64,000 nt of DNA from Massariosphaeria phaeospora (Eukaryota; Ascomycota; Dothideomycetes; Pleosporales): assembly GCA_011032825.1 (NCBI GenBank), contig JAADJZ010000002.1:558001-622000 (forward strand). Direction: 5' to 3'. The notes below the pieces were generated by a model. It was not told where the DNA came from and ran no database searches. It saw only the letters and a list, made by a program, of their open reading frames with translations. The translations under genes were made by a program, and so were the position numbers. This document shows, one piece after another, positions 34,468 to 44,403 of this stretch (its first letter is position 1; each line of letters begins with the position of its first letter).

Positions 34468-36782
34468 CTATGAATCAACATCTTCCAAACTCTTCGAAAT
34501 GAGGGCCACGCGATCCGTGATGACAAAGTCAATGCCAGCGTCAGCTTGAATCTGCAATCGAAATAGAAATTAGCAACAGGCACAGCCATGAAAAGCTTCG
34601 CACAGTCCGAGCACAGATACCACTGACCTTCACATTCTCCGGCTCCTCATTCAACGGCCCATAACTCGCACACACCAACCCCAACCCCTTCACATACCCA
34701 ATCAACCTAGGACACGCCACCAACGGCTTCGCCGCAACCACTATCCCCGCCAGATCCCACTGATTCACAAACCTGACCGCCATGTCCAAGCTCGAAGCCC
34801 TGACATCGTGGTCGTCTTTCGCAGGTGTCTCCGCGCCGGTGATGAAAAGGACAGGGTACGCTTTCTGCTTCAGCGCGAGCAGTATGCACACCTCTGGAGT
34901 GAACGCCGAAAGTATGATGGTGCGGGCACCCGCGTAGCGTTCGAGCATGCGGAGAGTCCTGTCGATGAAGGTGTTGAGTTCGAGGGCGATGGGAGCATGG
35001 CCTGCTCGGCGGGATTCGCAGATGCGAGGGTATTCTGAAATTGTTCAACATCCAGAAATCGCTCCTTGGGAGAAGTTGACACTTACTGATCTCAACGTTG
35101 AAGCCGATGTGCTCTGGAACTTGGCGTAGGACATCTTCGAGTGTGACGAAGCTCCCTTGGATGAAGTCCCCACGGGTATTTGGTTTGACCCCATTTCTGA
35201 TGTACTCTTCTGTGCATCTGAGTCTTTTGTGTGTATCTGTGCTTTCTTCACGTGCATCAGTGTCTGAACGCGAGCGTTTTATACCTTTATTGCTAGATTT
35301 GTCAGGAGAGACCGTCGTAAGGCCGATCGCGGAAGGGGGATGGCTTTGTGGTGATTGTAGTGCGGCTACCAGCATGAACTATGTGTGTCAAACCACCCGT
35401 ACATGATCACTGGTTTTGTTTACGTACTTGATCTAGATTCACATCGTGGATAGGCACATCCGTTCCCGATTCGGAGAGAGAGTAGTCGTGATATAGTACC
35501 GGCACTAGATCTTTTGTAACTTGGACATCTTGATGAAGTGAGTGACAATTTGAGCTACTAGAGTCGGGTTGCTTACCGAACTATGTAGTGATTAGTACTT
35601 GAGAGCCCGGAGAAGCAAGACTGCATGTTTGTATTCGATATCGTACCTCAACAAGTTTTGCACCAAGCTTATTCGCTGCCAGAATCGACTGCGGCTGCAT
35701 TAGACCATAGCCTGCAAAACGTCCATGTACTTGCTTCAATAGTATTCTCCCCTATTTGTAGATGCTTACGGCTTCTAGTATTGATGCCTAAGCCTGCCAA
35801 CAGTCAATGCTGAGGTTTGGTATAGTGTTGAATGAAGCTCACCTCGATGACCTATTACTCGGACGCCATTTGTCTTTCGCAGTGCCTCAAAGCTCTTCGT
35901 CAGTTCGTCTAGGCCCTCGAATGGCTCTGCTACAACGAAAGTAAAGCTAATAGTACCGAGGGCCTTACCGGAAATCGACTGCACAATTGGAACCGACATC
36001 TCTCTGATCATGCTGTCATAATTCCTGCCGAAGCGATGAAGATGATCATGTAGCAGCGCTACACCAGTCCCGAGGGGAATATCGTTATCAGCAAGCATAT
36101 GGTCCCTGAGTACGATAGAAAAATGAAGTTTGGCGCTTTCAACATTGGGAAAAGAGAATATCGAGGGTTGGAAATCGTACGTTTGCTGTTCCAATGAGCG
36201 GAGCTCCCGCCAGCTGGAGAATTCTGATGAAGAGATAGCAAGCCATAGACCTGATACCGGTAGTGATGAGTAGTCTAGCTTAACAGATTTCAGTGTGCTG
36301 TCTTGATGCATTGTTCCGATATTGATCACAACATGGGTACGTCGACGCGTCGAACGATCTGCAGAAGCGGACTCGAATGCTGGTAACGGAAGAAGTGTAT
36401 CTGCGAAGTGTCGCAGTCGTAAAGGCCCCGGCGAGACTCCAGTGCTTTCAAGCAGATCCACCATAGCAAGATGGCCCATGAATACAGCATATTCTCTTGC
36501 CGTCCATCCATGACTATCCACAATGGTAGAATCGGCTCCGACACCTAGAAGAAGCTTGACTACTCCAACATGGCCTTGCGCACATGCGTGAAATAGTGGC
36601 GTCCATCGGTCAGACCCAGTGGCGCAATTGAGTCCATCAGACAAGGAGGTGTCTAGCAGCCTATCGATGGCACCTGCATCGCCACGGTGGGCCCAGTAGT
36701 GGAGAAGGCTATTCCGGGTAGTGATGTTGTTTTCGACCTCCCAGTGTCGCGAAGGCGATGCCGCTCCGTACTGAGACAACAT
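34468..36782 (-). CDS. Ankyrin-repeat glycerophosphodiester phosphodiesterase (Gde1/Pho81-like, no SPX)
   Basis: It is predicted to hydrolyse glycerophosphodiesters such as glycerophosphocholine, or to act in phosphate signalling. Eight exons on the minus strand (35,843-36,782; 35,735-35,793; 35,647-35,688; 35,577-35,580; 35,428-35,528; 35,087-35,378; 34,628-35,034; 34,468-34,551) give 642 aa in one frame. N-terminal residues 25-115 hold ankyrin repeats (DRWTPLFHACAQGHVGVVKLLL; HGWTAREYAVFMGHLAMVDLL). A C2-like region follows, then the GDPD domain: VIGHRGLG (catalytic His), GENTIESILAANKLGAKLVE, FDVQVTKDLVPVLYHD (catalytic Asp and His) and FNVEIKYPR. Intron 35,689-35,734 has GC-AG ends, and the fourth exon is only 4 nt. 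Family members of 1,000 or more residues start with an SPX domain, absent here. The gene is thus a short form or 5'-truncated. Confidence 0.82.
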
Positions 36783-37794
36783 AAACGGCTAGGGATCGGC
36801 CAGGCTGTGTCAAGGGAAGCAATGAAAACAAGAAAAGAAAGAAGGACAGACAGCCAAAGAACCTGTAGCTACTAGCAAAGATGTACCTAGGTAGCAAAAC
36901 AGTCATAGCTTAACCTTGCATATAACCATTGCCATGGCTCGTGAATACTGCTTGAGAAGGCATGTACTACCAAGCGCTAGTGTTTCCCTTGCATGTACTC
37001 AACATAGTCAGTTTGCTGTGACGTGCCTCAAGTGAAAGTGACGTAAAGAAAGCTAGAGGTGAAGGAAAAGCCACCTGGACTGCCATATCAGCACCAGCTC
37101 TTGTCATTCAACTTCTGCAGTCCATTTGTGCTAAAGTGTACCTTCAAGGCCACGCAATGGGTATTCGCACTGTGTTGCTGCAAGTTCATGGAGTCATTCG
37201 CGGAAGAGGCTTGTCAGTGCAATCGACAATTCACCCGCTCGCTGCACCGCGTCTCATGGAAGGAAAGATGGACGCTTCGAAGTGAGTTGGGATTTTCTCG
37301 GCCGCGGAAGTCGCCCAGATCGGCGGGGCGCAGGCGGTGCATCACGAGGACTCGAGGAGGGGTGTCACGACGAGATCAATTGGGACAAGGACTTCAGAGA
37401 GAAGGTCGAGGGTTAATACTGTCAAGACAGACCAGCACAGCGGGTCATCTGAGCAATGAAAGACGTGGGAGCTGGAGGTTTGGTCGTGGTCGTGGTCGTG
37501 CTTGGCGCGCCTTCCCCAGCTTTCTTCGCTTTTGAGAGCTTTGGCAGGAGCACTAGGGGCACGGACCAGGGAGCTCCAACTGCATGATGATGAGGGGAAG
37601 CTCCCGCTGCAGTGACACAAACCGGGGCACCACCAGTCAGCGGCACACGACGCAGACAGAGAACTATCTAACTCCGCACAGAACGTCAACCGACTTGATT
37701 ACCCTCGTGCCATTTACCTCCCCGCCGCTCCACCGCTGAAAGCCTATCTGTTGCTTCTCCCTGGACGTCAATTGCTGAGCTCACCACCACCACA
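36783..37794. other. Divergent promoter region
   Basis: Spacer of about 1 kb between two divergently transcribed genes. Open frames at 37,059-37,689 on both strands overlap each other and carry no recognisable domain. No SPX-like exon for the upstream gene was found. Confidence 0.4.
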
Positions 37795-38964
37795 ATGCTC
37801 GCACGCCGCGTATGCACCAGCGTGCGCAGCGCTGTTCCCGCACACCATTCGAAAGCCGCCCTTGCACGCTCTTTCGCCGTGCTCGCTGCAGCACAGGGTC
37901 CAGCTCGAGCCCCAGCGATCGCAGACATCACCTCGGACGGAGCTGCCAAATTCAACGAGCGGCAGAAGGAGTTCCGTGATGGTCTCACGGCCGCACACCA
38001 GAAGAAAGTGCAACAAGAAAGTCAGTCTGCTTCCTCTACAGAATGTCTGCGTCGGGTACCTCCACCGGCGAGGGCGCGTTTATGTTTTTGAAAGCCCTGG
38101 GCTCACTAACCTCTCCCAACACAGAAGACGCACGCGAACGTGACCAGGATGGCGGCAAGAAGAAAGGCGGCGCGCTATCCACTCTTATATACGGCACACC
38201 CGAGGGGCGCGAGCTCGACAAGGACATCGAGAGGAGCTTTTCCCAGGTCTTGGCCCGCGGCAAATATGTGCACTCGATCGTTTTCCACGACGTGAAGCCT
38301 GACAAGGTTGACGAATACACCGAGCTTGTTGGCAAGTGGTACCCTAAGATGGCTTCTATGCCTGAGCACGGCGTACATCTAGTAGGCAGCTGGAGGACAG
38401 AAGTTGGCGATTGCGACACGTTCGGTAAGATCCACTATACCCCTCGACGTACGAGTGCTAACCACCGGTCGCGATGCAGTCCATATCTGGGAATACAAGC
38501 GGTATGAAGGCTATCATGCTTCGTTGAACGCCATGCACCACCACCCCGATTTCGCCAAGTTCGATACTAAGCTGAAGACGTTGATCAACTCCAAGCGCAG
38601 CTCGCTCATGCAGGAATTCTCGTTCTGGCCCACCACCCCTCCCCGACAGTTGGGCGGTCTCTTCGAGCTTCGATCCTACACGCTGCACCCGGGCAATCTG
38701 CTGGAGTGGGAGACACACTGGAGGCGCGGGCTCAATGCGCGCAAAGAGGTCATGGAGGGCGTCGGCGCATGGTTTGTGCAGATCGGCGAGCTGAACACGG
38801 TGCACCACCTGTGGCAGTTTGCAAACCTGGAGGAGCGTAAAGTCCGCCGCGAGCAGAGCTGGAGCGTCGAGGGCTGGGGCGAGACGGTCCACAAGACGGT
38901 TCCTCTTATCCAGAACATGAAGAGCAGGATCCTGATTCCTTGCCCGTGGAGCCCGGTTGCTTGA
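37795..38964 (+). CDS. NIPSNAP family mitochondrial protein
   Basis: NIPSNAP proteins are small dimeric alpha-beta (ferredoxin-like) proteins of mitochondria linked to mitophagy signalling in animals; the fungal role is unclear. Exons 37,795-38,020, 38,125-38,424 and 38,480-38,964 give 336 aa. The N-terminus MLARRVCTSVRSAV is Arg-rich, lacks acidic residues and looks like a mitochondrial targeting peptide. Two NIPSNAP-type repeats are visible: HSIVFHDVKPDKVDEYTELV with VGSWRTEVGD, and FELRSYTLHPGNLLEWETHW with GAWFVQIGELNTVHHLWQF. Between them lie VHIWEYKRYEGYHASLNAM and FSFWP, typical of the family. The Myc-like start at 38,043 suggested by an open frame was rejected in favour of splicing. 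Confidence 0.9.
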
Positions 38965-39431
38965 GCGGCGGGAAAGAGCGAGGCGGGAAACATGACACTC
39001 GAACCATTGCGAAGTCAAGAAGCAGTTTGGGGAATTGGGGGATATCGGGCATGACATGTCTGTCCGACGAGGACCGAGCATTATGCCATTGTAGTATAGA
39101 ATCACACCCGGGGCCAAACTGCAGACTCGTGCGACACAGTAGTCTTTGGCGTTGGCGTCAGATGGTCGGAACATGCACATTATTTCGCTCGTACACTATC
39201 AAGTTGTCTTTTGTGCACCTATTCTAAACCTCATCCGCGTTGGCTGTTGACAACCACCCTGTCATGACTTGTTTCCGATGCGCACCTAGGCGTACCCTCT
39301 TACCTCTGCAAGCTCTACATATACAATGCCTGGTATGCTAGATACAGCAGGGCTTTGTGGAGATAGAAGCAGACTAGCTAATTGTTGCTGAAAACTCTTA
39401 GGCTGTCAAGAGGATCGCGGAGGGGCACCTA
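38965..39431. other. Intergenic region left of the Tc1-like transposon
   Basis: 3' flank of the NIPSNAP gene, ending at the target TA (39,430-39,431) of the transposon. No feature was seen. Confidence 0.4.
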
Positions 39432-39557
39432 AATATTGTCAGCGGCGGCGATCTTGGCCAAATTTGCCACGGATGTGGCCAGGGATGCCGGAACCTCGAA
39501 AATCGTTAGCTAAATCCGCAAAATCGCATTTCTCACCATTTTGGCCTCAACGCCCAC
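39432..39557 (+). repeat. Left terminal inverted repeat, 126 bp
   Basis: Perfect inverted match to 42,637-42,762. Such a long perfect repeat is longer than typical short Tc1 ends. It contains several short direct and inverted words such as GGCCA, which may be transposase-binding sites. Confidence 0.95.
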
Positions 39558-39688
39558 AACCAGGCCCTATATCTCGTGTTTGTGAAGCCATCTTTTGGTG
39601 TTTAGGTTGCCGTACGCCTGTGACGCGATTTTTCCGCCCTGGATCGGTTTCTCGCCCAAATTAGCTGCGTTTTCGATACAGAATCGTG

Positions 39689-40698
39689 ATGATCGGTCAC
39701 CGCTACCCAGAGAGCGTTCGAGAGCGCTGCGTACAGCTTTTTACAGTCGGATTGACAGATGAGGAGGTACACCAGCTCACAAAGGTATCGGGGCGTACGC
39801 TACGTCGCTGGCGGAGTCATATGGACAAATTTGGCAGTACTCACAGCGAGCTGCCTCGCGGCGGCCAGTCGAAGTTGAGGAAGTACATGGAGGATGTGAG
39901 TCGCAATCTACGCCTGTTGTTAGTGCGATAGCTGACAGGCAGGCCTTGTTTGACTACCTGCTCGAGACGCCCGACGCCTACTTCGACGAGATGAGGTGGT
40001 TTCTGTTTGACGAGTTTGACGTCGCTGTCAGCGAGAGGACTCTGCGCCGGTTGTTTGAGCGCAGGCGCTGGAGTAAAAAGAAGATGATACAGGTGGCTAA
40101 ACAGCAAAATCAGGCGCTCCGGGCTGAGTGGATGGCTCGGATAGCAGAGTATACAAAGGAGCAGGTTGTTTGTGTAGATGAGAGCGCCTGCAACTCTCGG
40201 ACGATGGATAGGAAGTTTGGGTGGTCACCTGTAGGTGAGCCGTGTGTAGGAGTTCAGGCGTTGAGGAGAGAAAAGAGATGGAGCCTGTTGCCGGCGTATA
40301 CAGTAAACGGCTACTTGCCTGACGCGTTGATTGTACAGGGCTCTGTAACAGGCCAGATGTTCCAGGATTGGATTGAGAGCAGCGTTTTGCCGTACTGCCA
40401 GCCTTTTCCGGGGCCTCGATCTGTTATTGTACTGGACAACGCGTCGGCGCACCGAAATCCTCGCGTTCGAGAGCTCATCGAGTCAGTTGGGTGTAGAGTT
40501 GAGTACCTGCCGCCATACTCACCAGATTTCAACCCTATCGAGAGATCTTTTCATGACCTCAAGGCGTACGTCAAGCGGCACCGGCGGGAGCATGAACTGT
40601 TTGATAACTTTGGCCTGTTTATGGTGTACTGTTTGCAGAAACTCACACTGTTTTCAGCTAGTGCGGAGGGCCACTTTAGGAGGTCATTTATATCGTAG
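39689..40698 (+). CDS. Tc1/mariner-like DDE transposase, intact
   Basis: It cuts and pastes the surrounding element. Exons 39,689-39,895 and 39,943-40,698 with a 47-nt GT-AG intron give 320 aa. Splicing joins KLRKYMED to ALFDYLLETP without a stop. The N-terminus (residues 1-60) is a homeodomain-like HTH (GLTDEEVHQLTKVSGRTLRRW). A second HTH-like part has VAVSERTLRRLFERRRW with KKK. The catalytic DDE_3-type domain shows VVCVDESACNSR (first Asp), SVIVLDNASAHR (second Asp) and YLPPYSPDFNPIERSFHDLK (Glu in NPIE). All three catalytic residues are present. GTG at 39,686 is ignored; ATG 39,689 is the first start. The 5' leader lies just inside the left inverted repeat. Confidence 0.92.
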
Positions 40699-40750
40699 AG
40701 CAACTGCTTGATAGCTAGATAGTTTGTATGTACTGTGGGCCATCCTGGCG

Positions 40751-42589
40751 CTACGTATTTCCGCCGCCGCCTAATGATGTGATTGCCTCCGCCGCCTGCA
40801 GGTTATCCCTCCAAAACTCTCGAAACTTCTCACGATAGCTGCCCATTAGCAACACCAATCCGACAGGTACGCCTACAGGCGACAGTACAGCCGCAGCGCG
40901 CTCTGGGTTACGCAGCAGATGACTCAGCACCTTCCAGGTAAACTTGCCCTCGTCAATCAACACCAATTCTAACTCTTCTAGCGCCTCAGCGCTGTGTAGC
41001 TCTCTATCCGCGATGTAGTGCAGAAAACGCAGCAACTTGTCATCCTCCACCTCCACTCGCACCGGCGACGACGGCAGCTCGCCTTCTGCCTCTGTATAGC
41101 GCGCTCGCTTCATCTGGGGAGGAGAAATCTCTGCCGTGAGGCTCTTCGGGAGGAGTGGCTCCGGCGCCAGCTCAGGCAACGGCTGAGGTGTAGGCATGGC
41201 CATAGCCGGCAGCGCTGCCGGCCATGGCCCCGATTGAGGCGGTGCGTAATATGGCGGCATCTGAGGCGGCATCTGTGGCGCCATTGGTGGCCACATGCCG
41301 CCTATACCCATTTGATACGGCATCTGATAGCTATGAGGGTACGCCGTCGGTGTATGAGACTGTGGCGCCTGTGAGTTGCCTCCCGCAATCCTCCCAAACA
41401 CCTCTACAGCCTGTAGCATCTCATGCCAGCCACTCGCTGGCGGAGCTGCCGGCGCCGGCGGAGCAGCAGGCGTAGGCGCAGGCGTTTGTATGACAATCGG
41501 GTGAGGTGCTGCCGGCGCCGGCGTCGCTACAGGTGGAGGTGGCTCATCAGCCTTCCGTTTACGCCTCCTCGTAGACTCAGCGTCGGTATCTATTCGATGT
41601 GAGTACACCATCTGCTCTAGCAAATCTGCTCGCGGCTCTTCAATCCCGGCTGACTCCTCATCTAGATGCCGCGCCCAGAGCTTCAAAACAGCTGGGAACA
41701 ATGGCAGGTGTTTACCGTCGTAATCCAGGCAAGTTGACGACCTATGGGGGCACCTCTCCCTCAGCTTACACGCGTGTGCCTGAGCTAGCTGAAAAATCGC
41801 CCTCTCCGTGTTGTCAGCCTCGAGCCGCTCCTCCATCTCATTGAGCATCTTGCCGGTAACTGTATTGGCCCGCTTTGGTTTCTTTACTGACTTCTGTACA
41901 GCCTTTTTTGGTGGCGGCGGCGTCGCCTCCTCTACCTCGCTATCGGTTGCTCCTTCAGGTGAGTCCTCTGCCACCTCTGCGCTGCGCTGGCTCGCAGAGT
42001 TTTCATGGCAGCTAGCTACCACCTGTAGCACCCACAGCGCCTTGCCAGCGCTGGCCATCATTGCCAGCACCTCCTCCGCCTCAAAAAAATGAGCTGGCTC
42101 TTGTATTTGGCCGTCAATCTCCACCTTGTTTTTAGGCGACGCTTTGTGTATCGTGTATCGCACCGATAGCGATTTGAGGGCTCTCATCGAGAGTTGTTTG
42201 ACGACGAGGCGTATAGTACTCGAGTTGAACTCTTCGTAGTCAAACGTCGCGGGCTCCATTGGCTTCGAATCTGCATACAACTCAGCGCCGCTATCGGTTA
42301 CTACTCTCGTAATCAACAAATAGCGAGTCGCTGCAGCGGCAGCAGGCGCTTTTGGGGACCTCCTGTTTACAGCAGTTGCCGCAGCCGTAGCAGCCTCTGC
42401 TACAGCCTCATCTGTGAGATCCAGTTCCTCGATAGGCGCCTCAGCAGCCGCGGCGGCCTCGTCGTCAAATCTCGCTGCCTTTTTAGGTGCCTTTTGGGTG
42501 AGCTTCAGCGTGAGGCCTTTGCGGCTGGCCGGCGCCTGCCGGATGGCGCTTTTCGTCGATTTTTTCGCCTTGGATTTAGCGCCTGGCAT
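40751..42589 (-). CDS. Passenger gene of the Tc1-like transposon, unknown function
   Basis: Not recognised. A single open frame of 612 codons runs from ATG 42,587-42,589 (MPGAKSKAKKSTKSAIRQ). The frame is open further upstream, but that part lies in the inverted repeat and is judged untranslated. Residues 1-40 are very basic (Lys/Ala), likely nuclear targeting or DNA contact. Next comes a compact alpha/beta-looking region (TRYLLITRVVTDSGAELY to ALWVLQVVASCHE), an acidic/Pro linker, and a helical block with a Cys/His set (ACKLRERCPHRSSTCLDYDGKH). Then follow a TRRRKRKAD basic patch, a long Pro/Met/Ala-rich low-complexity stretch, and a helical C-terminus (LLRFLHYIADRELHSAEALE to REKFREFWRDNL). 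It could be a DNA- or chromatin-binding helper of transposition, or a captured host gene. Confidence 0.85.
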   Translation of the reverse strand: MPGAKSKAKKSTKSAIRQAPASRKGLTLKLTQKAPKKAARFDDEAAAAAEAPIEELDLTDEAVAEAATAAATAVNRRSPKAPAAAAATRYLLITRVVTDSGAELYADSKPMEPATFDYEEFNSSTIRLVVKQLSMRALKSLSVRYTIHKASPKNKVEIDGQIQEPAHFFEAEEVLAMMASAGKALWVLQVVASCHENSASQRSAEVAEDSPEGATDSEVEEATPPPPKKAVQKSVKKPKRANTVTGKMLNEMEERLEADNTERAIFQLAQAHACKLRERCPHRSSTCLDYDGKHLPLFPAVLKLWARHLDEESAGIEEPRADLLEQMVYSHRIDTDAESTRRRKRKADEPPPPVATPAPAAPHPIVIQTPAPTPAAPPAPAAPPASGWHEMLQAVEVFGRIAGGNSQAPQSHTPTAYPHSYQMPYQMGIGGMWPPMAPQMPPQMPPYYAPPQSGPWPAALPAMAMPTPQPLPELAPEPLLPKSLTAEISPPQMKRARYTEAEGELPSSPVRVEVEDDKLLRFLHYIADRELHSAEALEELELVLIDEGKFTWKVLSHLLRNPERAAAVLSPVGVPVGLVLLMGSYREKFREFWRDNLQAAEAITSLGGGGNT

Positions 42590-42636
42590 GTTGACGACGA
42601 TAGCTTCAAAAATCGAGAGATAGACGGCTGTTTTGG

Positions 42637-42762
42637 GTGGGCGTTGAGGCCAAAATGGTGAGAAATGCGATTTTGCGGATTTAGCTAACGATTTTCGAGG
42701 TTCCGGCATCCCTGGCCACATCCGTGGCAAATTTGGCCAAGATCGCCGCCGCTGACAATATT
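42637..42762 (-). repeat. Right terminal inverted repeat, 126 bp
   Basis: Exact reverse complement of 39,432-39,557. It contains the presumed promoter and leader of the passenger gene. Confidence 0.95.
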
Positions 42763-42940
42763 TACTTGACGTGTCACGTCTTCGTTTTTCCGACCCCACC
42801 CGCACGTCATTCATCACAAGCCGAACGCGAAACCTTGAAATCCGCCAGATTCCATCGCGGCAACAAACTGCAAACTGCGCCCATTTTGTGCATCTTCCCG
42901 TCCGACACCTTCGACCAAGCGCACCAGATATTTAGCAGCC

Positions 42941-44403
42941 ATGGTGTACGTTCGCCAGGACAAGCTGCCCAAACTCAAGGAGTACAAGTACCAGGGCGTC
43001 GACCACAGTCTTGTCTCGAGATATGTGCTCAAGCCCTTCTATACCCATGTGGTCATCAACTGCTTTCCCATGTGGATGGCGTACGTACAGCCCATTCCCA
43101 TGTATCCAGGCGCCTGCTAATCCGCTACAGCCCGAACCTTGTGAGTAACCTCGATGCCGATCGAACGCGACGGCTCCCAACGCGTCACAGCTGCATCTAC
43201 TAACCGCCGCCATGTAGATTACCCTCCTAGGCTTCGGTTTTGTCGTTACGAACTTCCTCACGATGCTGTGGTACACGCCGGGGTTGGACCAGGACTGTCC
43301 GCCGTGGGTCTACGCGAGTTGGGCGATTGGGCTGTTCCTATACCAGACGTTCGATGCCGTGGATGGAAGTCAGGCTAGGAGAACACACCAGAGTGGGCCG
43401 CTGGGAGAGCTATTTGACCACGGCGTCGATGCCGTTAATACTACGCTGGAGGTCTTGCTGTTCTCAGCGAGCATGAACCTGGGACAAGGGTGGAAGACAG
43501 TTTTGGTGCTGTTTGCCTGTACGTCACGACAAAAATGGGATGAGAGAAACGCTGACCCTTGACCAGCCCTCATGACCTTCTACGTCCAGACCTGGGAAGA
43601 ATACCACACGCACACCCTTACCCTGGGCGTCATTTCGGGCCCTGTCGAGGGCATTCTTACTCTCTGCATCATCTACGCTATGACGGCCTTTTTCGGCGGC
43701 GGAAGTTTCTGGGAGCGCTCGTTACTAGCAACGGTCGGTGTCCAAAATCATGACTTCATACCCGATTCCATCTACAATCTGGCGTGGAACGAATGGTACA
43801 TGATGTACGGAACCATCATGCTTGTCTTCAACACCATCTCGAGGTATGTACTGTCTCTTTCCTTTGTATACTACTAGGCTTACCAGCTACAGTGCAACGA
43901 ACGTCATGAAAGCCCGGCGTGAGCGCGGCCAGAAGACTCGAGTTGCCCTTCTCGGTCTGCTCACCTTCGCCGCAGCATGGACTCTCATCCCGGCCTACTT
44001 GTACCTCCAACCCAAGATCCTTCACAACCACCTCGTGCCCTTCGTCTTCTACGCAGGTCTCGTCAACGCCTTTTCCGTCGGCCGTATGATCATTTCCCAT
44101 CTGACCAAATCCCGATTCCCGCGCGGCAACGTACTCATGTACCCGCTCATTTACGGCGTCATCGACTCACTTGGACCTTTTCTCCAGGAGCACATCGGCT
44201 ATGGATGGCCCAGCGCTCTTGGCGACGACGTCTATCAGGTCGCTTTTGTGTTCATGTGTCTGGGACTCGCAATGGGTGTCCATGGAAGCTTCGTTATCGA
44301 CGTCATCTGGACTATATGTGATTATCTGGATATCTGGTGTCTGACTATCAAGTACCCGTATCGCCCGGAAGAGCATGAAGAAAAGCAGAAGAAGGGGCAG
44401 TGA
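42941..44403 (+). CDS. CDP-alcohol phosphotransferase (choline/ethanolamine phosphotransferase)
   Basis: It transfers phosphocholine or phosphoethanolamine from its CDP form to diacylglycerol in the endoplasmic reticulum or Golgi, the last step of the Kennedy pathway. Exons 42,941-43,080, 43,131-43,140, 43,218-43,518, 43,567-43,843 and 43,893-44,403 give 412 aa. The signature DG-X2-AR-X8-G-X3-D-X3-D is complete in QTFDAVDGSQARRT...GPLGELFDHGVDA. The N-terminus (LKEYKYQGVDHSLVSRYVL) is the classic start of yeast Ept1/Cpt1 proteins. Several hydrophobic membrane spans follow, and the tail is charged. Exon 2 has only 10 nt (CCCGAACCTT). The gene's normal upstream region may have been displaced by the transposon ending 179 bp before the ATG. 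Choline versus ethanolamine preference cannot be read from the sequence. Confidence 0.93.

Larger units (their letters stand above)
39432..42762. mobile_element. Intact Tc1/mariner-like transposon carrying a second gene
   Basis: The terminal inverted repeats at 39,432-39,557 and 42,637-42,762 are identical over 126 bp and begin AATATTGTCAGCGGCGGCGA. TA lies on both outer sides (39,430-39,431 and 42,763-42,764). Because TAAATA is itself mirrored, the true cut could be 4 bp further in. Between the repeats are two converging genes: a DDE transposase (39,689-40,698, plus) and a 612-codon gene of unknown function (40,751-42,589, minus). Only 52 bp separate their stop codons. Both start just inside a repeat, so the two repeats probably contain the two promoters. 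No stop, frameshift or RIP-like bias is seen. It sits 179 bp upstream of the CDP-alcohol phosphotransferase ATG. Confidence 0.95.

Noticed and set aside
37059..37689. Frames in the spacer between the phosphodiesterase and NIPSNAP genes
   Set aside because: Overlapping on both strands, no domain and no splice support.
38043..38507. NIPSNAP start at an internal ATG (38,043)
   Set aside because: It would drop the mitochondrial leader. A GT-AG intron (38,021-38,124) joins the upstream exon in frame, and the frame also needs the next intron.
42590..42817. N-terminal extension of the passenger gene (76 extra codons)
   Set aside because: It runs through the terminal inverted repeat, and the left repeat read in the same direction gives the same peptide in a non-coding place. 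The ATG at 42,587-42,589 is a better start.
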